Positions 41,501 to 48,742 of a stretch of 64,000 nucleotides of DNA are shown here, piece by piece. The stretch comes from Mesorhizobium japonicum MAFF 303099. GTDB taxonomy: Bacteria; Pseudomonadota; Alphaproteobacteria; Rhizobiales; Rhizobiaceae. The stretch lies in assembly GCF_000009625.1 (NCBI RefSeq), contig NC_002682.1:124001-188000 (forward strand), given 5' to 3'. Each line of letters starts with the position of its first letter. Position 1 is the stretch's first letter. Under the pieces are notes generated by a model, which had not been told where the DNA came from, did no database searches, and saw nothing but the letters and a program-made list of their open reading frames with translations. The position numbers and the translations under genes were made by a program.

Positions 41501-42881
41501 TTCGGCACGGAACACACGTCTGCGCGTCCACTATCTTCTTGAGCCTGGCTGGAAGGCCGATACCGCCATCCAGGGGCTTGGCCGCACGCATCGGACCAAC
41601 CAGGCGCAGCCGCCGCTGTTCCGGCCGATCGCCACCAATGTGAAAGCCGAGAAACGCTTCCTCTCCACGATTGCCCGGCGTCTCGATACGCTGGGCGCGA
41701 TCACGCGAGGCCAGCGCCAGACCGGCGGGCAGGGCCTGTTCCGGCCGGAGGACAATCTGGAATCGCATTATGCGCGCGATGCGCTGCGCCAGCTTTATCT
41801 GCTGATCGTCCGCGGCAAGGTGGAGGGCTGCTCACTCAAGCTGTTCGAGCAGACCACAGGGCTGACGCTGACGGACGAGAACGGCATCAAGGACGAGTTG
41901 CCGCCGGTCACCACTTTCCTCAATCGCCTGCTGGCGCTTACCATCGAACTGCAGGACATCCTGTTCGCGGCTTTCGACCAGTTGCTCACAGCCAGGGTGC
42001 AAGGCGCCATCGCGGCTGGGGTTTATGATGTTGGGCTCGAAACGCTGCGAGCGGAGAGCTTTGTCGTCACCGATCGGCGGGCGATCTACACCCATCCGGG
42101 CACGGGCGCCGAAACGCAGCTCCTCACCATCGATCAGCGCCAGAGCAACCGACCCGTGCCTGTCGAGGAAGCTGTCGCCCAGCTCGACGACCAGCGCGCC
42201 ATCCTGCTGGTCAACGAACGCTCAGGGCGTGCTGCCCTGCAGGTCCCCGCGCCGTCGTTCATGCTCGATGATGGCGAAATCGAACGGCGGGTCAGGTTGA
42301 TCCGGCCGATGGAGCAACACCATGCCTCCCTGCGTATGATGGGGGACAGTCATTGGCAGCAGGCTGATCGGGAGACTTTCGCCGCCGCCTGGAGTGCGGA
42401 GGTCGCGGGCGTCCCGGCATTCTCGGACTCGACCATCCACATCGTCGCGGGGCTGCTGTTGCCGATCTGGAAGCGACTACCAAACGAATCGAGCCGGGTC
42501 TATCGGCTCCAGACCGACGAGGGGGAGCGCATCATCGGACGCAGGGTTTCGGCCGCATGGGCCGCCGGCGCGCTCGCAACCGGCGTCAGCACCCTTACGG
42601 CACGAGATGCCTTCAACGCCCTTGCGGACGGACGAACGATGCTCGACCTCGCCGAGGGACTTCATCTGCGCCGCGTTCGTGTCATGGGCGCCAATCGCAT
42701 CGAGCTGTCGGGCTTCACCGATAGCATGCGCGAGCGGCTGACGGCCTACGGGCTTTTCCACGAGATCATCTCCTGGAAGCTGCGGATGTTCGTGCCTGCG
42801 GACGCGAGTGGACCTGCGGTGCTCGCCAAGGTCATCGAGCGGTATCCCATACACCGCATCAGCGAGAAGGAGGCCACCTGA
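38574..42881 (+). CDS. Adenine-methylase/strawberry-notch helicase fusion (DarB-like)
   Basis: 1,435 residues. The N-terminal methyltransferase-like domain has the SAM motif VLEPSAGTGLLAVL (about 144-157) and catalytic NPPFS (211-215). A superfamily-2 helicase core follows, with a P-loop GDGTGVGKGRQ (about 496-506), FDEAHAM (about 603-609) and the late motif GLGRTHRTNQAQPP (about 1000-1013) typical of strawberry-notch helicases. The arrangement resembles the DarB antirestriction protein of phage P1. Predicted to act on incoming plasmid DNA, perhaps methylating or remodelling it. ATG 38574 follows AGAGGAT. Confidence 0.9.
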   Translation: MNFLSPTATGDSATPVDPAAAVCSAALRLLPHLECGRRVDAVVLRSAMEASFGASDTSGAWNWAMAYDACEAATVLFLRKYGRLLLRKAGSMASAQPLFSRIADLLPTHTRRSEESQALQQFSTPIPLGLAAVSAAAITASDRVLEPSAGTGLLAVLAETSGGSLVLNELAEVRAGLLSVLFPGLTVTRFDAAQIDDYLDPASLPTVVLMNPPFSVLANVHGRVADAAYRHVASALARLAAGGRLVTITNASFGPETPAWRNAFGRLQEQGRVVFTATISGAVYAKHGTTIDTRLTVIDKTLAGDTSFIPGTPGFAPDVATLLSWIEKHVPARPPIAEAAKVVPAITAPRTVRGYLARPVAGSVHRQLSEPVGVELSYETVDWAPDEGAWLTDAIYEDYGLQTIRIPGSQAHPTRLVQSAAMASVAPPKPTYRPTLPNHILTSLSDAQLETVILAGEAHCGFLTGSWSVDHTLDLVTAAPEEAPTAVRFRRGFFIGDGTGVGKGRQSASIVLDNWLQGRRKAVWISKSDKLLEDAQRDWAALGTERLLVTPLSRFPQGHPVTLPEGILFTTYATLRSDDRGEKVSRVRQIVEWLGSDFDGVLIFDEAHAMQNAGGGKGERGDVAPSQQGRAGLRLQHALPGARVVYVSATGATTVANLAYAQRLGLWGSEDFPFSTRAEFVEAIEAGGVAAMEVLARDLRALGLYTARSLSFDGVEYELVEHELTLEQRRIYDAYAGAFAVIHNHLDAAMRAANITGDSGTLNRQAKSAARSAFESAKQRFFGHLLTSMKTPTLIRSIEQDLQSGHSSVIQIVSTGEALMERRLAEVPTQEWNDVRVDITPREYVLDYLEHSFPVQLYEPFTDSEGNLSSRPVFRDGQPVESREALARRTALIEKLASLPPVPGALDQIVQLFGTDMVAEVTGRSRRIVRKGERLMVEGRAASANLAETQAFMDDVKRILVFSEAGGTGRSYHAELSARNTRLRVHYLLEPGWKADTAIQGLGRTHRTNQAQPPLFRPIATNVKAEKRFLSTIARRLDTLGAITRGQRQTGGQGLFRPEDNLESHYARDALRQLYLLIVRGKVEGCSLKLFEQTTGLTLTDENGIKDELPPVTTFLNRLLALTIELQDILFAAFDQLLTARVQGAIAAGVYDVGLETLRAESFVVTDRRAIYTHPGTGAETQLLTIDQRQSNRPVPVEEAVAQLDDQRAILLVNERSGRAALQVPAPSFMLDDGEIERRVRLIRPMEQHHASLRMMGDSHWQQADRETFAAAWSAEVAGVPAFSDSTIHIVAGLLLPIWKRLPNESSRVYRLQTDEGERIIGRRVSAAWAAGALATGVSTLTARDAFNALADGRTMLDLAEGLHLRRVRVMGANRIELSGFTDSMRERLTAYGLFHEIISWKLRMFVPADASGPAVLAKVIERYPIHRISEKEAT

Positions 42882-43939
42882 TGTCGCCTTGCGATGCATC
42901 GGAACTAGCAAGCCGTCTCGCCCATCGGGCGGAGGCGGTCTGCCGCCGCTACCTTTCCAACGGACGCCGTGAGGGCCGCTACTGGCTGGTTGGCGACGCC
43001 CGCAATGCGCCGGGACGCTCGATGTTTGTTCGTCTCAAGGGATCGGATTCCGGCAAGGGCGCCGCCGGGAAATGGACTGACGCCGCCACCGGTGAGCATG
43101 GCGACCTGCTGGATGTCATTCGGGAATCGCTTGGCCTTGTCGATTTCAAGGACGTCTGCAACGAGGCGCGCAGCTTTCTGTCCATGCCCCTGACGACGAA
43201 CGAACCAAAGGACCAGTGGGAGCAAGCCGTTCCCGCTGCCGGCGGCTCTCCCGAAGCGGCGCGGCGGCTGGTCTCCATGTCGCAGCCGGTATCAGGAACG
43301 CTCGTGGAGGCGTATCTGCGCGGACGCGCGATTACAGCCTTGCATGAGACCGGGGACCTTCGGTTTCATCCGCGCTGCTACTACCGTCCAGAGAGCGGCC
43401 CGACCGAAACATGGCCGGCAATGATCGCGGCAGTCACCGACCTCAAAGGCAAGCTCACCGGCGCCCACCGCACCTGGCTCGATCCGGGCGGATTCAGCGA
43501 AGCACATCTCGGCCGTGCTCCGATCGACACGCCGAGACGAGCCATGGGCGAACTGCTCGGTCACGCTGTCCGCTTCGGCTGCTGTCGTGATGTCATGGCC
43601 GCCGGCGAAGGCATCGAGACCATGCTTTCGCAACGCTCTGTCCTGCCAACCATGCCAGCACTTGCGGCGCTGTCGGCGGCGCATCTGTCCGCAATTCTGT
43701 TCCCTGACACATTGCGGCGGCTCTACATCGCCCGCGACAATGATCCGGCAGGCGACGCAGCAGTGGCAACCCTGATTGAACGCACCAACGCGGCCGGCAT
43801 CGAGGCGATGGTCCTGACGCCACGGCTCGGCGACTTCAACGAGGATTTGCGTCTGCTCGGTCCCGATGCCCTGAGGGCGATCCTGCGGGTACAGATCGCG
43901 CCGCAAGACGTCGCTCGCTTCATGACGCTGAGGGCCTGA
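42881..43939 (+). CDS. Toprim-domain, primase-like protein
   Basis: 352 residues. The N-terminal half resembles plasmid/phage primase-helicase-like proteins (RCYYRPESGPTETWPAMIAA, LTGAHRTWLDPGGF). The C-terminal Toprim fold has the acidic motifs AAGEGIETML (about 238-247) and LYIARDNDPAGDAA (about 281-294). No N-terminal zinc-finger primase motif is evident. The start overlaps the stop of the helicase gene (TGATG), so translation is coupled. Predicted to aid DNA synthesis after transfer or in replication. Confidence 0.85.
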   Translation: MSPCDASELASRLAHRAEAVCRRYLSNGRREGRYWLVGDARNAPGRSMFVRLKGSDSGKGAAGKWTDAATGEHGDLLDVIRESLGLVDFKDVCNEARSFLSMPLTTNEPKDQWEQAVPAAGGSPEAARRLVSMSQPVSGTLVEAYLRGRAITALHETGDLRFHPRCYYRPESGPTETWPAMIAAVTDLKGKLTGAHRTWLDPGGFSEAHLGRAPIDTPRRAMGELLGHAVRFGCCRDVMAAGEGIETMLSQRSVLPTMPALAALSAAHLSAILFPDTLRRLYIARDNDPAGDAAVATLIERTNAAGIEAMVLTPRLGDFNEDLRLLGPDALRAILRVQIAPQDVARFMTLRA

Positions 43940-44062
43940 CCGGAAAGGGAGGAAGCGGGCGTGCCAGCTGCGTGGCACGGCTGCGCATGCGGACCTGCGC
44001 TCGTTCGAGGCCGGTCCACGGCCTTCCAGAGGGCGATCGGGCGCCGGCGGTCCGGACAGGCA

Positions 44063-44173
44063 ATGGCTGCGCCCGGCTATTTTCCGGCGGCCCTTGCCAT
44101 CCCTCACGGCAAGCCGCGCGGGACCCGTCTTCGGGCCTTTCCATCGCGAGGCAAAATAGCCGGGCGCAGCCAT
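44063..44173. repeat. Perfect 21-bp inverted repeat enclosing nested hairpins
   Basis: The arms at 44063-44083 and 44153-44173 are exact reverse complements (left arm begins ATGGCTGCGCCC and ends GGCTATTTT). The 69-bp interior has a CTTGCC/GGCAAG hairpin extended by GCGG/CCGC (44087-44117) and a CCCG-TCTT-CGGG hairpin (44124-44135). It is intergenic, between Toprim and DUF2493 genes. It could fold as ssDNA or RNA. Confidence 0.9.
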
Positions 44174-44227
44174 CCTCCACGTTCGTTGCGGCCCTGCGCT
44201 GACGCTGCGGGTGCAAGTCCAGATCGT

Positions 44228-44260
44228 CCATCGCCTTCGTCGCCATGAAGGCCGCGATGG
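44228..44260 (+). promoter_or_regulatory. Hairpin upstream of the DUF2493 gene
   Basis: CCATCGC (44228-44234) pairs with GCGATGG (44254-44260), with an inner CTTC/GAAG stem. It ends 30 bp before the ATG at 44291. Confidence 0.5.
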
Positions 44261-44290
44261 GCGCGGCCGATCCCGCGAAGGCAAGCCGCC

Positions 44291-45217
44291 ATGAGCACCG
44301 AGCACGATACCGATATCGAGCCGCAACCCGCATCCCCCATCGACCACGTCCTTCAGGAGCTTCAGCTCTACGGCTACCGTCCCTTCGAGGACGAACCCGA
44401 TCCGCGCCCGCTTCCCGAGGGACGTGTCGTCGCCGCCAGCATCGCCGACATCTTCGATGCTCTCGTGGTGGCGATGGCCGACACACGCCTTGAGCCCGAC
44501 CTCGAGGAACTATTGTGGGGTACGGTCAACCTGTTCCATCGCGCGACCGCGCGGATCGAACGCGAACTCGATGAAAACGAACTTGGCCAACAGCGCCTGC
44601 AGCGTGAACAGGATGGGTCCGAGGTCAAGTCTGTCGAACTCGAACAACTGATTGCCCAAGGTCAGACGCTGCTTGAACGCCGCAACGCGTTCGAATTGAT
44701 GCGCGACCAGGCCGCCGAGCATTTCGAGCGCCACACCCATTCGATCTGGCGGCCGCGCTCAGGCTCTAGGGTCAATCACCGTCATTTCACGGCGGCAATG
44801 ATCGACAGTCGTGACTTCCTTGCCGCCAAGAAGGCTGCCGACACCCAGGCATTTCTCCCCCAAGGCCCGAAAGTCGCCTTCACCGGTGGACTGCATTGCA
44901 ATGACCACCGCCTGATTTGGGACAAGCTCGACCAGGTGCACGCCAAGCATCCCGATATGGTCCTTCTTCACGGCGGCTCACCCAAGGGCGCCGAGCTGAT
45001 CGCCGCGAAATGGGCTCACCACCGCAATGTGCCGCAGGTCGCCTTCAAGCCTGACTGGACCCGGCACGCCAAGGCCGCACCCTTCAAGCGAAATGACGCG
45101 ATGCTGGATCTGATGCCAATCGGCGTGGTTCATTTCCCAGGGACCGGCATCCAGGACAATCTTGCCGACAAAGCGCGCAGGCTCGGCATCCCGGTCATGC
45201 GTTTTGGCGCGACGTGA
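44291..45217 (+). CDS. DUF2493 (SLOG-superfamily-like) protein
   Basis: 308 residues. The N-terminal half is acidic and helical with a coiled-coil-like segment (ATARIERELDENELGQQRLQ). The C-terminal half is the DUF2493 fold: KVAFTGGLHCNDHRLIWDKL, MVLLHGGSPKGAELIAAKWA, NVPQVAFKPDW and KRNDAMLDLMPIGVVHFPGT. DUF2493 is common on plasmids and phages and belongs to the Rossmann-like SLOG group of putative nucleotide-ligand sensors or processors. Ribosome binding site GAAGG. It lies 350 bp after the Toprim gene, downstream of the large inverted repeat. Confidence 0.88.
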   Translation: MSTEHDTDIEPQPASPIDHVLQELQLYGYRPFEDEPDPRPLPEGRVVAASIADIFDALVVAMADTRLEPDLEELLWGTVNLFHRATARIERELDENELGQQRLQREQDGSEVKSVELEQLIAQGQTLLERRNAFELMRDQAAEHFERHTHSIWRPRSGSRVNHRHFTAAMIDSRDFLAAKKAADTQAFLPQGPKVAFTGGLHCNDHRLIWDKLDQVHAKHPDMVLLHGGSPKGAELIAAKWAHHRNVPQVAFKPDWTRHAKAAPFKRNDAMLDLMPIGVVHFPGTGIQDNLADKARRLGIPVMRFGAT

Positions 45218-45512
45218 CAGTCGCCTGACGGACCGATGTCACTGGGGTCGCCTATCGCCGCTTCGAACCTAAAGGCTCGGTCAGCGTACTTGCTGGCATG
45301 GCCGCGACGCAGGCGGAGCAGTGAGCCTCGCACGATGCCTCAGGGTCCTGACAACAACGGATAGATCGATCCCCACGTTCTTGGCGCAAATCCTTGGTCT
45401 GGTCAAAGGGCCTGTCGCCATCAACCCGTGAAGGGTCGGACTACGCAAAGCGTGCCGCCACTTTGGCTTCGCCCTGCGGTGATTGCAGCCTTTTGGCCAG
45501 CCTCGTCGGGCG
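45218..45512. other. Intergenic stretch, no gene recognised
   Basis: About 295 bp after the DUF2493 gene. Apart from the leader hairpin at its right end, I see no supported feature. Confidence 0.45.
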
Positions 45513-45549
45513 CCTGTCACGCGGGGATCGATCCCCGCTTCCAAACAGG
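45513..45549 (+). promoter_or_regulatory. Structured leader of the 55-residue protein
   Basis: The 18-bp perfect palindrome GCGGGGATCGATCCCCGC (45521-45538) is nested in an outer CCTGT/ACAGG stem (45513-45517, 45545-45549). The outer 3' arm runs into the AGGAGC ribosome binding site. Confidence 0.6.
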
Positions 45550-45559
45550 AGCCAGGACG

Positions 45560-45727
45560 ATGTCTCTCGCAGAAGCAAATGCCTTCGCCTTCAGTCTCGC
45601 AACGACCCTGATGGTCAGCATCATCATCTTCCGGGCCGGCGACGGGTCGCTCACCGTCGTGCCGGCCGACGAGTATGACGGAGAAGCCTCACAGATCGTT
45701 CGCGAAATCGATCCGCATGCGCGTTGA
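45560..45727 (+). CDS. Small protein, 55 residues, end of plasmid module
   Basis: ATG 45560 with AGGAGC 9 nt upstream. Sequence MSLAEANAFAFSLATTLMVS then IIIFRAGDGSLTVVPADEYD: a hydrophobic/strand-rich first half and an acidic end. Probably a small folded or DNA-associated protein of the plasmid module. Not recognised; the well-formed leader hairpin and ribosome binding site support it being real. Confidence 0.7.
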   Translation: MSLAEANAFAFSLATTLMVSIIIFRAGDGSLTVVPADEYDGEASQIVREIDPHAR

Positions 45728-45771
45728 CACTGAGAGCCTGCGGTTGGTTTTTCCCCCGGCCGTGGAGATAC

Positions 45772-46857
45772 CTAGAGTTCGAACCGCAACTGCCGCTGAT
45801 CCGGCGGCAACACGTCGCCCAGCGACGAAAGCGTCACGCCCAACAGGCGGATTCCCTTCCGCACCGGAAACACCGATCCAAGGAGATCGGCTGCGAGATG
45901 CTCGAAGTCGGAAAGTTCGATCGGCACCGCCACAGTCCGGCTGCGCGTGATCTGCTGGAAGTCGGCAAATTTGATCTTCAGCGTGACGGTCCGGCCCCGG
46001 ATGCCTTTGCCCTCACAGTATCCCCACACTTTGGCCACCAGCGGCTTGAGTTCGGCGAGCGATGTTTCGAGATCGACGATGTCGGCTGCGAACGTGTCCT
46101 CGGCGCCGATCGATTTGCGTGGCCGATCCGGATCGACCGCACGTTCGTCGATGGCGCGCGCGATCTGATAGTACCAGAGCCCCGACTTTCCAAAATGCTG
46201 CTGCAGGAAGGAAAGGGACCTTTCCTTGAGATCAGCGCCGGTCTCAATGCCGAGCGCCTCCATCTTCGCGGCTGTCGCAGGACCGACACCATGAAATTTG
46301 TTGACCGGCAAGGTTTCCACGAAGGCCGGCCCGTGGCGTGGCGTGATGACGAACTGGCCGTTCGGCTTGTTCTGGTCGGACGCCATCTTGGCGAGAAATT
46401 TGTTGTACGAAATGCCCGCGGAAGCGGTGAGACCGGTCACCTCCAGGATCTTCGCCCTGATCATCTCGGCGATCGTCGTGGCAGACGAAATGTTGAGCCG
46501 GTTCTGCGTCACGTCGAGATAGGCCTCGTCAAGCGAGAGCGGCTCGATGAGATCGGTGTGTTCGGCGAACACGTCTCGGATCTGAGCCGAGACCGCCCGG
46601 TAGACGTCGAATCGGGGCGGCACGAAGATCAGTTCGGGGCATTTGCGCTTTGCCGTGACCGAAGGCATCGCGGAGCGAACACCAAAGGCTCGGGCCTCGT
46701 AACTTGCGGCAGCAACCACGCCGCGGGCGGCGGCGCCGCCGACGGCAAGCGGCTTGCCGCGCAGTTCTGGATTGTCGCGCTGTTCGACCGACGCATAGAA
46801 TGCATCCATGTCGACATGGATGATCTTGCGAGGGTCGGCGCCGCGTTCAGGGACCAT
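45772..46857 (-). CDS. dinB: DNA polymerase IV (Y-family translesion polymerase)
   Basis: 361 residues, full length. Catalytic acids are in HVDMDAFYASVEQRDNPELR (Asp16, Asp18) and PLSLDEAYLDVT (Asp110, Glu111). Further family blocks are SYEARAFGVRSAMP, GISYNKFLAKMASDQNKPNG and KFHGVGPATAAKM, with a little-finger domain at the end. Translesion synthesis after DNA damage. No GTTC-N7-GTTC LexA box is visible immediately upstream, although one controls the SRAP genes 550 bp away. Transcribed toward the plasmid module. Confidence 0.96.
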   Translation of the reverse strand: MVPERGADPRKIIHVDMDAFYASVEQRDNPELRGKPLAVGGAAARGVVAAASYEARAFGVRSAMPSVTAKRKCPELIFVPPRFDVYRAVSAQIRDVFAEHTDLIEPLSLDEAYLDVTQNRLNISSATTIAEMIRAKILEVTGLTASAGISYNKFLAKMASDQNKPNGQFVITPRHGPAFVETLPVNKFHGVGPATAAKMEALGIETGADLKERSLSFLQQHFGKSGLWYYQIARAIDERAVDPDRPRKSIGAEDTFAADIVDLETSLAELKPLVAKVWGYCEGKGIRGRTVTLKIKFADFQQITRSRTVAVPIELSDFEHLAADLLGSVFPVRKGIRLLGVTLSSLGDVLPPDQRQLRFEL

Positions 46858-46915
46858 TTGCCTGCAATATCATTTCACCAGGGTCTAAGCCTCGTATTGA
46901 AAGATCCTACAATCT

Positions 46916-47403
46916 TCAGATCGCAAATTCAGCCTGTTTGCGAGCCTGGCGCAGATGCGAAATCGCAAGACTTGCTCCTGGAAGGGGGCGAAGGACTTCG
47001 TGTTCAGGATGCGTCATGTCGAGCCAAACCGAGCGCTCGTCCCGGCGCAGCACAACCATCTGACGGTCATGATAGGGGGAAATGTCGTCATAGGCCTGGA
47101 TCGTGAGGATTGCGTAGGCTTCCGGCCAATCGCGCGTCGCCGGCCGCCAGATGCCGACGAAATAGAACCAATCACCGCTTCCAAGGCGAAAGCTGTCGTT
47201 CTTTCCCTGGCTGCGATACCGGAATTCGGACGCCGGTACCAGGCAGCGATGGCTCGGAAACGTGCGCTCCTCCGCACGCACGACCGTGAAAGGGCGTCCG
47301 CCTGGTTCCTTGGCTGAAGTCCCCACGGCAACTCAAGCATCTCAACATCGTCGCCATAGCGCCTTATGATGACGCGGCGTTCAGCGAAAACTCTTGCGCG
47401 CAT
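46916..47403 (-). pseudogene. SRAP (YedK/HMCES-like) gene, frameshifted and lacking Cys2
   Basis: From ATG 47403 the product reads MRARVFAERRVIIRRYGDDV then EMLELPWGLQP, so the catalytic Cys2 (Met-Cys start) is replaced by Arg. Near 47310 a one-base loss shifts the frame. The rest (CLVPASEFRYRSQGKNDSFR, then DISPYHDRQMVVLRRDERS) continues in another frame to a stop at 46916. Two independent lesions make it a pseudogene. It is divergent from an intact SRAP gene. Confidence 0.75.
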
Positions 47404-47411
47404 GGTAAAAT

Positions 47412-47426
47412 GAACATAGCCGGAAC
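47412..47426. promoter_or_regulatory. LexA-type SOS box (GTTC-N7-GTTC) between the SRAP genes
   Basis: GAAC-ATAGCCG-GAAC on the plus strand equals GTTC-CGGCTAT-GTTC on the minus strand, an exact match to the alphaproteobacterial LexA consensus. It sits in the 58-bp divergent region, 36 bp before the intact SRAP start. Confidence 0.75.
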
Positions 47427-47461
47427 ATGATTGCCGGGCAACGCCAAGAGACGGGTGACCC

Positions 47462-48052
47462 ATGTGCAATGATTATCGGCTGATGGTGGACGTCGCCTCG
47501 ATCGTGGAGGACTTCGCAGATCTCAAGATCAAGATCCGCTTTAGCGAAGGCGCGCCGAACATCGAGGCGCGCGAGGATATCAAGATTACGGATGTCGGGC
47601 CGATCATCCGGACGGTCGACGGCGCCGAGGGCGAGGGTGATCTGGTCCAGCGCCGATGGAGTTGGCCAGGGCAAAACAAGCGGCCCGTCTACAATTTCCG
47701 ATCGGATGGCCGCGAGTTCACATCAAACCGCTGTCTGATTCCAACCGACGGCTTCTACGAATTCACCGACCCGAAGGAAAAGGGGAAGAAGCGCAAGGAC
47801 AAGTGGCTCTTCACCAAGCGTGGAGAGCGAGTCTTTTGCGTTGCCGGCATCTGGCGCGAGGCGAATGATGTCGGTGAGGCATTCACGATGCTGACGATGG
47901 AGCCCGGTCCGGACATCGCCCCTTATCATGACCGTCAAATCGTCATTCTCGAACGGAAGGATTGGGCCGCTTGGCTCGATCCGTCGGTCTCCGCCAAAAC
48001 ATTGATTAGGCCGTTGCCGGCTGGGACATTGTCGGTCGAGCAGGTCGGCTAA
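47462..48052 (+). CDS. SRAP-family abasic-site processing protein (YedK/HMCES-like)
   Basis: 196 residues. Begins MCNDYRL: the catalytic Cys2 is exposed after Met removal. Conserved residues are in place: YNFRSDGREF (Asn78), RCLIPTDGFYEF (Glu100) and PYHDRQIV (His156). The protein crosslinks abasic sites in ssDNA through Cys2 to shield them. A LexA-type box 36 bp upstream predicts SOS induction, and dinB is close by. The 3' end overlaps the convergent CGNR gene by 4 bp. Confidence 0.93.
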   Translation: MCNDYRLMVDVASIVEDFADLKIKIRFSEGAPNIEAREDIKITDVGPIIRTVDGAEGEGDLVQRRWSWPGQNKRPVYNFRSDGREFTSNRCLIPTDGFYEFTDPKEKGKKRKDKWLFTKRGERVFCVAGIWREANDVGEAFTMLTMEPGPDIAPYHDRQIVILERKDWAAWLDPSVSAKTLIRPLPAGTLSVEQVG

Positions 48053-48708
48053 TTTGACTTCAGGTCATGCCCCTTTGCTCGTTGATAGTGGCGATGCGCC
48101 TTCGCGCGATTTCCACAATCTCCCATCGAGCACCATCGGCGGTTCTGGGCTCTGCTCTCGTCGACAAAAAGCCAGCCGCACCCTCTATCATCCTGACACT
48201 GCCTGACTTTGCCTGAGCGGATTCCCGTCAGCAGCTCAGCAGCCGACAGGGTGATCGGAGTTAGAAGGCTCGCCATGCCCTTTGTCGCGCGCCAACCGTA
48301 GTCGCCTGCGCGCCAAACGAGGGTTGCGCCCGCCCCGCAAGCGGTCAGGAAATTATTGAAGGCCTCAAGGTCCTTGGTGCGCGGCGTCTGGCCACCGATC
48401 CGCGCAATCAACAGATTGTAGATCAGTTCGCGCAAAGCGATCGCGCTCTCACAAAGGGAGTTGGCAGCCTCGACGTCGGATTTCCAGGCCCTCTGCAACG
48501 CAGTTCGTTCGCCACGGGAAAGCAAGTCGTTGGCATGAAACCAGTCCAGCAGAGCTTCCGGGCCAGGGAGCCGCTCTTCAACGTCCGAACGCAACCTCCA
48601 GGCCGCCGTGTTCACAAAGCGGATCGCCAGATCCTCGTTCGCGAGATGGTGCTTCGCAACGCGCGTGACACTTGATTTTGGAGAGCTGGTGGAACCAATC
48701 GGGCTCAT
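48049..48708 (-). CDS. CGNR zinc-finger (ABATE-domain) regulator
   Basis: 219 residues. The N-terminal ABATE-like domain (DLAIRFVNTAAWRLRSDVEE) is followed by the C-terminal zinc finger CGWLFVDESRAQNRRWCSMG then DCGNRAKAHRHYQRA, which includes the diagnostic CGNR motif. Members are putative transcription regulators often next to exporters. The start is 27 bp from the divergent EamA gene, so it probably regulates that promoter. Confidence 0.9.
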   Translation of the reverse strand: MSPIGSTSSPKSSVTRVAKHHLANEDLAIRFVNTAAWRLRSDVEERLPGPEALLDWFHANDLLSRGERTALQRAWKSDVEAANSLCESAIALRELIYNLLIARIGGQTPRTKDLEAFNNFLTACGAGATLVWRAGDYGWRATKGMASLLTPITLSAAELLTGIRSGKVRQCQDDRGCGWLFVDESRAQNRRWCSMGDCGNRAKAHRHYQRAKGHDLKSN

Positions 48709-48724
48709 GCCGCTTAACCTTACC

Positions 48725-48742
48725 TAACCTGTTAAATGGTTA
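48725..48742. promoter_or_regulatory. Inverted repeat in the CGNR-EamA divergent region
   Basis: TAACC (48725-48729) and GGTTA (48738-48742), 8-bp spacer, within the 27-bp gap and overlapping the ATG at 48736. Candidate operator for the CGNR protein; weak by itself. Confidence 0.35.

Noticed and set aside
40449..41768. 439-codon minus-strand frame inside the helicase gene
   Set aside because: Antisense to a gene with clear helicase motifs; no ribosome site or family features of its own.
47014..47469. 151-codon minus-strand frame as a complete SRAP-related gene
   Set aside because: Only its middle is SRAP-like; the remainder is in another frame, so the locus is better described as a frameshifted copy from 47403.
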